Shown: positions 12,887 to 18,135 of the stretch, one piece after another
How positions within the stretch are numbered: position 1 is the stretch's first letter
How the letters are laid out: each line of letters begins with the position of its first letter
NCBI GenBank assembly: GCA_015486505.1
Contig: WFRP01000136.1
Span: 1 to 18,135 of the forward strand
Reading direction: 5' to 3'
Source: Pseudomonadota bacterium
Lineage (GTDB): Bacteria; Desulfobacterota; Anaeroferrophillalia; Anaeroferrophillales; Tharpellaceae
Length of the DNA: 18,135 bases
Notes under the pieces: model-generated
What the model saw: only the letters and a program-made list of their open reading frames with translations
Databases searched by the model: none
What the model was told of the DNA's origin: nothing
Made by a program: the position numbers and the translations under genes

Positions 12887-14117
12887 GAAGCCGAATTTGA
12901 ATTCAGATAACGCTCAGGGTACGGCCCTGCCGCGGCGTTCCTGGCGGCAGCGGCTGCAGGCGCTGGGGTTGATAGTGTTGCTTTTGCTGATCGCTTTGCT
13001 GATAAGCCGCCATCTGCTGCAAACCCGGCCTCAGGCGCGGCGGAAAGCGCCGAAAAAGATTGAGAGCCTGGTGCGGGTAATCAAGGTGATGCCGACGACG
13101 GCAAGGGCGCTGATTGAAGCCCCGGGCCGGGTGATTGCGGCCCGGCAGATAGTCCTGAAAGCCCGGGTTTCAGGCCGGCTTATCTATCTGCATCCCGATT
13201 TTATCCCTGGCGGCATCATTAAAAAAGGTGAAGTGCTGCTCAAACTTGATGACAGTGACTATAAACTGGAATTACGGCGCAAAGAGGATGCTCTGGCCCT
13301 GGCCGAAGCCGATCTGCGGATTGAAGAGGGCAGCCAGAAAGTCGCCCTGAAAGAGTGGGAGCTGATTACCGGGTTAAGTGACGATATCGATACCTCAAGT
13401 CGTGATCTGGCCCTGCGTAAGCCCTATCTGATTAAAGCCAAAGCTAAAATTGCTTCCGCCGCAACCGCCTGCGACCGGGCCCGCCTGGATCTTGAACGAA
13501 CCGTGATCCGGGCCCCTTTCAACCTGGTGGTACGCGATGAAAATATTGATCTCGGGCTGCAGGTAACTCCGGCATCAACCCTGGCAACTCTGGCCGCCAC
13601 TGATGTTTTCTGGGCTGAAATTTCACTGCCGTTGAGTAAATTATCCTGGTTTGATCGGCCGGAGGCCAGGGTTAGATTGCGCCGCCGCAAGCAGGCGCCG
13701 TTGTCCGGCCGGATTGTCTCTTTGACCCCGGATCTCGATAAAGACGGGCTGATGGCCCGGCTGCTGGTGGCAATCCCGGATCCTTTAGGTTTGAAAAAGC
13801 GGCATCCGCCGGTTTTGCTCGGCAGTTTCGTAACGGCGGAAATCAGCGGCCGCAAACTTGATAACGTCTACCGGATTCCGCGACCGGCCCTGCGGGAAGA
13901 CGGTAAGGTTCTGCTGGCCGGCGATGATAACCGGCTCGTTATCAAGCCGGTAACCGTAGCCTATTCCGGGATCAAAACCGTCTTGATAAGTGCCGGCCTC
14001 AACCCCGGTGACCGCCTGATTATCTCCAGTCTGCCGGCCCCGATCAACGGGATGCCGCTTAAAATTGCCACCACCGGCGGGGCCGGAAAAAAGAGCGCGG
14101 CGGCCGTTGCCAAATGA
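12876..14117 (+). CDS. RND efflux periplasmic adaptor (membrane fusion protein, HlyD/AcrA type)
   Basis: This 413-residue protein bridges the RND permease and the outer-membrane channel. A single TM anchor (about 30-45, GLIVLLLLIALLIS) replaces the lipoprotein anchor of AcrA. The lipoyl-like half-motifs are GRVIAARQIVLKARVSGRL (84-102) and GGIIKKGEVLLKLDDSDY (112-129). Residues about 130-205 form a charged helical hairpin, shorter than the AcrA type. A beta-barrel region (DVFWAEISLPLSKL) and a membrane-proximal domain (RIPRPALREDGKVLLA) follow. It is preceded by a GGAAAGAG ribosome site inside the end of the TolC-like gene, so translation is coupled. The C-terminus is Ala/Gly/Lys-rich. The permease gene starts 16 bp later. 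No regulator is encoded next to the operon in this window. Confidence 0.92.
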   Translation: MANEKPNLNSDNAQGTALPRRSWRQRLQALGLIVLLLLIALLISRHLLQTRPQARRKAPKKIESLVRVIKVMPTTARALIEAPGRVIAARQIVLKARVSGRLIYLHPDFIPGGIIKKGEVLLKLDDSDYKLELRRKEDALALAEADLRIEEGSQKVALKEWELITGLSDDIDTSSRDLALRKPYLIKAKAKIASAATACDRARLDLERTVIRAPFNLVVRDENIDLGLQVTPASTLATLAATDVFWAEISLPLSKLSWFDRPEARVRLRRRKQAPLSGRIVSLTPDLDKDGLMARLLVAIPDPLGLKKRHPPVLLGSFVTAEISGRKLDNVYRIPRPALREDGKVLLAGDDNRLVIKPVTVAYSGIKTVLISAGLNPGDRLIISSLPAPINGMPLKIATTGGAGKKSAAAVAK

Positions 14118-14133
14118 ATCATAAAGTCAATCA

Positions 14134-17100
14134 ATGAGTCATAAACAAGATATCCCGGCTGATTTTTCCAGAGAAGAGGATCAGCGCGGCCCGATTCGCT
14201 GGATGGCGGGTAATTCGGTCGCCGCCAACCTGCTGATGCTGGCCTTTTTGCTCGGCGGTTTTTTCTGGGGCACCCAGATCAAACAGGAGATTTTTCCCGA
14301 ATTTACCCTCGATGAAGTAGTGGTTTCGGTGCTCTATCCCGGGGCGAGCCCCGAGGAGGTCGCCGAAGGCATTATCCTGCCGATTGAAGAGGCGATCGAG
14401 AATGTTGACGGGATTGATGAGGTTAATTCTACCGCTTATGAGGGCCGGGGCGTGGTCCGGGTTGAAGCCCGGATTGATGCCGACTTGCAGCAGCTGGCGG
14501 CCGATATCAAGAATGAAGTTGATCGCATCTACGCTTTCCCGGATGACGCGGAAACCCCGCTGGTCACAATTCCTTCCCATAAACGCAAGGTTTTGACGCT
14601 GCTGGTTTACGGCCGGCAGAACCCCAAAGTTCTGCGCGAAGTTACTGAAATGGTGCGGGATCAACTGCTCCAGAATCCGGGGGTTACCCAGGTTGAACTG
14701 CTCGGTGAACGGCCGCTGGAGATGAGTATTGAGATCCCGCAGACGGTGCTGCGGGCCTACAAGCTGACCCTGGAGCAGATCGCTGTCAAAATAAGGAGCG
14801 CGGCCCGCGATATCCCCGGCGGCACGATCCGGACTGCCGGCGGTGAAATCCTGGTACGGATGACCGAGCGCAAGGATTATAAAGCCGGTTTCGCGAAAAT
14901 TCCGATTGTCAGCCGGGCCAACGGCACTATTGTTACCCTGGGTGAAATCGCGACCATCAAGGATGGTTTCGAAGAGGTTGACCGCTATCTTTTCTTTAAT
15001 GATAAACCGGCTCTGGGCATCGATGTCTACCGGGTCGGCAAACAGACCCCGGTTACGGTTTCCAAAGCGGTGGCCGCCGAGGTCAAAAAACTTAATCGGA
15101 TGCTGCCGGACGGGGTTTCGGTGGTTGCGGTTGACGACCACTCGGATCATTTCAAACAGCGGATTTCGCTGCTGGTGCGCAACGGTTATATGGGGCTCGC
15201 CCTGGTTTTTATTCTGCTCGCGGTTTTTCTTGAGATTCGCCTGGCTTTCTGGGTGACGATGGGGATTCCAACCTCATTTTTAGGCGCTCTCATCTTTATC
15301 CCCTTTTTTGATGTCAGCATCAATATGGTCTCGCTTTTCGCCTTTATCATCGCGCTGGGGATTGTCGTCGATGACGCGATTGTCGTCGGCGAGAATATCT
15401 ATCACTATAAACAGCAGGGTCTGGGCTCTTTTCCCGCCGCCGTTAAGGGAGTGCGGGAGGTGGCGGTGCCGGTAACTTTCAGTGTTCTGACCAATATTGT
15501 TACATTCCTGCCACTCTATTTTGTACCGGGGATTATGGGCAAAATTTTTCGCCAGATTCCGGTGGTGGTGGTCTCGGTTTTCCTGATCTCCCTGATTGAA
15601 TCGATCTTTATTCTGCCGGCCCATATCGGCCATCAGCGTGACCGCAAAAATCCGCTGTTAATTTTTATCAGCCGGAAGCAGCAGCGGCTTTCCGTTGCGA
15701 TCAGTTCTTTGATTGATAACGTCTACGGACCTTTCCTGCGTTTTTCCCTGCGCTTTCGCTATATCAGCCTGACCATCGGGGTGATTGTGCTTATGGTGAC
15801 TCTGGCTTATGTCAAAAGCGGACGTATGGGTATGAGCCTTTTCCCCAAGGTTGAATCCGATTACGCCTACGCCAAAGCGGTGCTTCCGGTCGGCGTGCCG
15901 GTGGCGGCGACCCTTGAGGCCAGTCAGGAAATCAGAAACGGCGCCGAGCTGATTCTGAAAAAGGTCGGCCGGGAAAATCAGGCTGAGGGAATTTTATCCT
16001 ACGTCGATCATAATACAACCTGGACCAAGGTTTTTATGATTCCGCCCGAGGAGCGTAAGCTTTCAACCGGAACCTTTGTTAAACGCTGGCGTAAACAGGT
16101 CGGCGGCCTGGTCGGGGTTGAGACCCTGCAGTTTAAATCGGATATGGGCGGGCCGAGTTCCGGGGCCGCGCTGACGGTTGAACTGCAGCATCGCGATACC
16201 GAGGTTCTCGAGGCCGCCGGCGCCGAGCTGGCTGCGGCGCTGGCCTCTTTCCCGATGGTCTCCGATATCGATGACGGTTTTACCGCGGGCAAGAATCAGT
16301 TTGATTTTACGCTGAAACCAGCGGGTTTCCGGCTCGGTCTTACGCCCCGGGATGTCGCCCGGCAGATTCGTAATTCCTACTACGGCGCTGAAGTTTTTCG
16401 CCAGTTGCGGGGGCGCAACGAGATAAAAATCATGGTGCGCCTGCCGGAATCGGAACGGGGGCTGGAATACTATCTCGAAGAGATGCTGATTATGACCCCG
16501 AAGGGGGTTCAGGTACCGCTTCTGGATGTAGTGAATATCAAAAAAGGCAAGGCCTATACCCTGATTGAGCGTCGCGACGGCCGCCGGATTATTAATGTTA
16601 CCTGCGATGTCACCCCGCACAGTCACGCGGATATGGTAATGTCGACTTTGCAGAAGGAGATTATTCCGGAACTTAAAGAGAAGTATCACGGCTTAAAATT
16701 CGGGGTTGCCGGCAAACAGAGCAGCCGGCTGGAGAGTATGGCGGCCCTGGCCCAAGGTATGATGGTGGCGATGGTGGCGATCTATATGCTTCTCGCAATC
16801 CCGTTCCGCAGCTATATTCAGCCGGCGATTATCATGGTCAGTATCCCCTTCGGGATCGTCGGGGCGATTGTCGGCCATCTCCTTTTAGGTTACAGCTTGA
16901 GTCTTTTAAGTATGTTTGGAATCGTCGCGCTTTCCGGGGTTGTGGTTAATGACGCTCTGGTGTTGATGGATTTTGCCAACCGCTGCCGGATTGATGAAGG
17001 GGTGAGCGCCTATAACGCCATCATCCGCGCCGGAATCCAGCGTTTCCGGCCGATTATCTTAACGACGATGACCACTTTTTTCGGCCTGATGCCGATAATG

Positions 17101-17256
17101 TTCGAAACCTCGCGCCAGGCCCGCTTTTTAATCCCGATGGCGATCTCCTTAGGCTTCGGCATCCTTTTTTCAACCCTGATCATCCTGATCCTGGTCCCGG
17201 CCCTCTACATTATCCTCGAAGACATCAAAAAACTTGCCGCCGGATTTATTTCTTAA
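14134..17256 (+). CDS. RND multidrug efflux permease (AcrB/HAE-type)
   Basis: This 1040-residue inner-membrane proton/drug antiporter has the full two-fold RND layout: TM1 about 27-48 (NSVAANLLMLAFLLGGFFWG), a large periplasmic loop about 50-345, TM2-6 about 350-500, a short cytosolic linker, a TM at about 545-565, a second periplasmic loop, and the last five helices to the C-terminus. The proton-relay Asp pair is present in GIVVDDAIVVGENIYHY (409-425, Asp413 and Asp414). The second half has SGVVVNDALVLMDFANR and FRPIILTTMTTFFGLMP. Length is typical (about 1020-1060), so it looks intact. There is no obvious ribosome site before 14134; coupling to the adaptor 16 bp upstream is likely. Sequence alone cannot tell drugs, bile-type compounds or lipids as substrate. 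Metal-exporting CusA-type is less likely because the HAE-style motifs fit better. Confidence 0.95.
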   Translation: MSHKQDIPADFSREEDQRGPIRWMAGNSVAANLLMLAFLLGGFFWGTQIKQEIFPEFTLDEVVVSVLYPGASPEEVAEGIILPIEEAIENVDGIDEVNSTAYEGRGVVRVEARIDADLQQLAADIKNEVDRIYAFPDDAETPLVTIPSHKRKVLTLLVYGRQNPKVLREVTEMVRDQLLQNPGVTQVELLGERPLEMSIEIPQTVLRAYKLTLEQIAVKIRSAARDIPGGTIRTAGGEILVRMTERKDYKAGFAKIPIVSRANGTIVTLGEIATIKDGFEEVDRYLFFNDKPALGIDVYRVGKQTPVTVSKAVAAEVKKLNRMLPDGVSVVAVDDHSDHFKQRISLLVRNGYMGLALVFILLAVFLEIRLAFWVTMGIPTSFLGALIFIPFFDVSINMVSLFAFIIALGIVVDDAIVVGENIYHYKQQGLGSFPAAVKGVREVAVPVTFSVLTNIVTFLPLYFVPGIMGKIFRQIPVVVVSVFLISLIESIFILPAHIGHQRDRKNPLLIFISRKQQRLSVAISSLIDNVYGPFLRFSLRFRYISLTIGVIVLMVTLAYVKSGRMGMSLFPKVESDYAYAKAVLPVGVPVAATLEASQEIRNGAELILKKVGRENQAEGILSYVDHNTTWTKVFMIPPEERKLSTGTFVKRWRKQVGGLVGVETLQFKSDMGGPSSGAALTVELQHRDTEVLEAAGAELAAALASFPMVSDIDDGFTAGKNQFDFTLKPAGFRLGLTPRDVARQIRNSYYGAEVFRQLRGRNEIKIMVRLPESERGLEYYLEEMLIMTPKGVQVPLLDVVNIKKGKAYTLIERRDGRRIINVTCDVTPHSHADMVMSTLQKEIIPELKEKYHGLKFGVAGKQSSRLESMAALAQGMMVAMVAIYMLLAIPFRSYIQPAIIMVSIPFGIVGAIVGHLLLGYSLSLLSMFGIVALSGVVVNDALVLMDFANRCRIDEGVSAYNAIIRAGIQRFRPIILTTMTTFFGLMPIMFETSRQARFLIPMAISLGFGILFSTLIILILVPALYIILEDIKKLAAGFIS

Positions 17257-17295
17257 TTCCAGAAGCAGTAAAAAAACAGTGAAATCTGGAGATCT

Positions 17296-17339
17296 GGGGT
17301 CAGGGAGTTCTGGGGTCAGGCTTGACTTATGGGTATTTG
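17296..17339. repeat. REP-like remnant, copy 2 (28 bp block shared with 5736-5763)
   Basis: GGGGTC recurs at 17296 and 17312, a 16 bp period as in copy 1, although the intervening bases differ. The block 17312-17339 is identical to 5736-5763. It lies in the 172 bp spacer between the convergent RND permease and DedA genes. The rest of that spacer shows only a weak AT-rich inverted repeat. Confidence 0.7.
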
Positions 17340-17428
17340 AAAAAAGGGTTGGCGAATAGTTTTCTGTGTTTAATGTCGTAGTTGTCCAGGATTAAACGTG
17401 CTTTTTTACAAATATGGTGGACCGTCTA

Positions 17429-18031
17429 CTACTTACGCTGGCGATAGATATAGACAAGGCAGGCGCAGATGATGACCGGCAGGAGGAAATAGAAGGTCTT
17501 ATGAGAGTAGTGCATAATCATTTCCTGATTGTTGCCGACGAGATAGCCGATTGCGGCGAGGATGATGACCCAGATAGCCGAACCTGAGGCGGTGGCGAGG
17601 ATAAACGGGACCAAAGACAGGCGGGCGAGACCGGCGGGAAAGGAGATGTATTGGCGGATTACCGGGATCAGGCGGCCGATAAAGGTGCCGAAGATGCCGT
17701 GTTTTTTAAGGAAATCTTCAGTCCGGTCAAAGTTTTCCGGAGTTATGCCGACATATTTACCGTAACGCAGCAGGGTTGGCCGTCCGAGTTTCAGGGCCAG
17801 CCAGTAGTTGAAGAGAGCCCCGAGAATACTGCCCAGAACTCCGCAGAATACCACCAGAAAAATGTTCATCTCGCCGTTTTCCGCCAGGTAGGCGGCCGGG
17901 GGAATGACAATTTCACTGGGAAAAGGGAAGAACGAGCTTTCGAGGAACATCATAACAATGATGCCGCCGTAACCGAGTTTGCCGACGATGGTAACGATGG
18001 TGGCGACAATTTTAAAAAAGAGTTCTCTCAT
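17429..18031 (-). CDS. DedA family membrane protein (VTT/SNARE-associated domain)
   Basis: This 200-residue polytopic inner-membrane protein belongs to the DedA family, members of which are linked to undecaprenyl-phosphate or phospholipid translocation and to envelope and pH homeostasis. Conserved stretches are visible: FLESSFFPFPSEIVIPPAAYLA (29-50, with the re-entrant-loop acidic Glu31 and Glu40), GALFNYWLALKLGR (71-84), and GTFIGRLIPVIRQYISFPAG (115-134), carrying the two family-typical Arg residues. The last helix is about 180-195, ending with a basic YRQRK. Length is at the short end of normal. The start at 18031 has only a weak GGTC-type ribosome site; a promoter-like sequence is at 18096-18125. 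It converges on the RND operon and has no visible partner. Confidence 0.92.
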   Translation of the reverse strand: MRELFFKIVATIVTIVGKLGYGGIIVMMFLESSFFPFPSEIVIPPAAYLAENGEMNIFLVVFCGVLGSILGALFNYWLALKLGRPTLLRYGKYVGITPENFDRTEDFLKKHGIFGTFIGRLIPVIRQYISFPAGLARLSLVPFILATASGSAIWVIILAAIGYLVGNNQEMIMHYSHKTFYFLLPVIICACLVYIYRQRK

Positions 18032-18095
18032 AATTTTAAGACCGTTTTTGTTTGAGGTATGTTTGGGGGGATTTTTTACGTTTTAAACGGGCGAC

Positions 18096-18125
18096 CTTAT
18101 AGCACTGACGCAAGGTTAAGCGCAA
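18096..18125 (-). promoter_or_regulatory. Candidate promoter of the dedA-like gene
   Basis: On the minus strand TTGCGC (18125-18120) is followed after 18 bp by TGC-TATAAG, an extended -10 (TATAAG at 18101-18096), about 65 bp before the start codon. The first hexamer is weak, the extended -10 is good. Confidence 0.4.
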
Positions 18126-18135
18126 GCGGTCATTG

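Noticed and set aside
14131..15150. Long minus-strand frame opposite the RND permease
   Set aside because: Antisense shadow of a clear 1040-residue RND gene; the protein shows no domain.
17368..17407. GTTTAAT/ATTAAAC inverted repeat followed by TTTTTT as terminator of the RND operon
   Set aside because: The stem is only 7 bp, A/T-only except one pair, with a 16-base loop and an offset T-run; too weak to call.

Overview
The window is a roughly 18 kb chromosomal-type segment from a Gram-negative bacterium. It has an outer-membrane lipoprotein of the TolC/NodT type, an RND pump and a periplasmic adaptor, so a double membrane is certain. Gene content, mid-range GC and the style of the dispersed repeats (ends like GATGGACTCGTAAAAAG) remind me of Desulfobacterota (former Deltaproteobacteria). 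That placement is an inference from memory, not proven here. No rRNA, tRNA, CRISPR array or intact transposase gene was found.

Positions 1-404 hold no gene, only repeats and the pspA terminator. From about 405 to 10435 every gene is on the minus strand, so transcription runs from high to low coordinates. The order is: a secreted two-repeat protein with a Lys-Pro-Val-Glu tail; a membrane-anchored spermidine synthase-like enzyme; a small exported protein with an EF-hand-like loop and a very basic tail; a double-DUF350 membrane protein (YjfL-like); an acidic 219-residue protein with a winged-helix-like N-terminus; a two-TM K+ channel with an RCK domain; an AT-rich AAA ATPase with a DUF4143 domain that looks like an insertion; a DUF2170 (YjfI-like) protein; and a PspA/IM30 (YjfJ-like) protein ending at a clear terminator. 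DUF2170, PspA and DUF350 together recall the E. coli yjfIJKL locus. With the channel and the aminopropyltransferase-like enzyme they make a plausible envelope-stress or membrane-homeostasis module.

From 11432 to 17256 the plus strand carries a compact tripartite efflux operon: outer-membrane lipoprotein, adaptor, RND permease. The first two genes overlap and the last two are 16 bp apart. A minus-strand DedA-family gene (18031-17429) converges on it.

The most unusual aspect is the intergenic DNA. At least six different repeat types sit between the genes. The leading family is a 108-167 bp multi-hairpin element present seven times (1111, 1684, 1793, 3621, 3769, 7869, 10864). Copies join head to tail at an identical junction. 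At three genes (DUF2170, K+ channel, spermidine synthase-like) the element boundary coincides with the stop codon to within a few bases. Other families are a 120 bp MITE-like element with terminal inverted repeats, a 135 bp hairpin element inserted into one of those, an IS66-like foldback upstream of the efflux operon, and two REP-like remnants with a 16 bp period.
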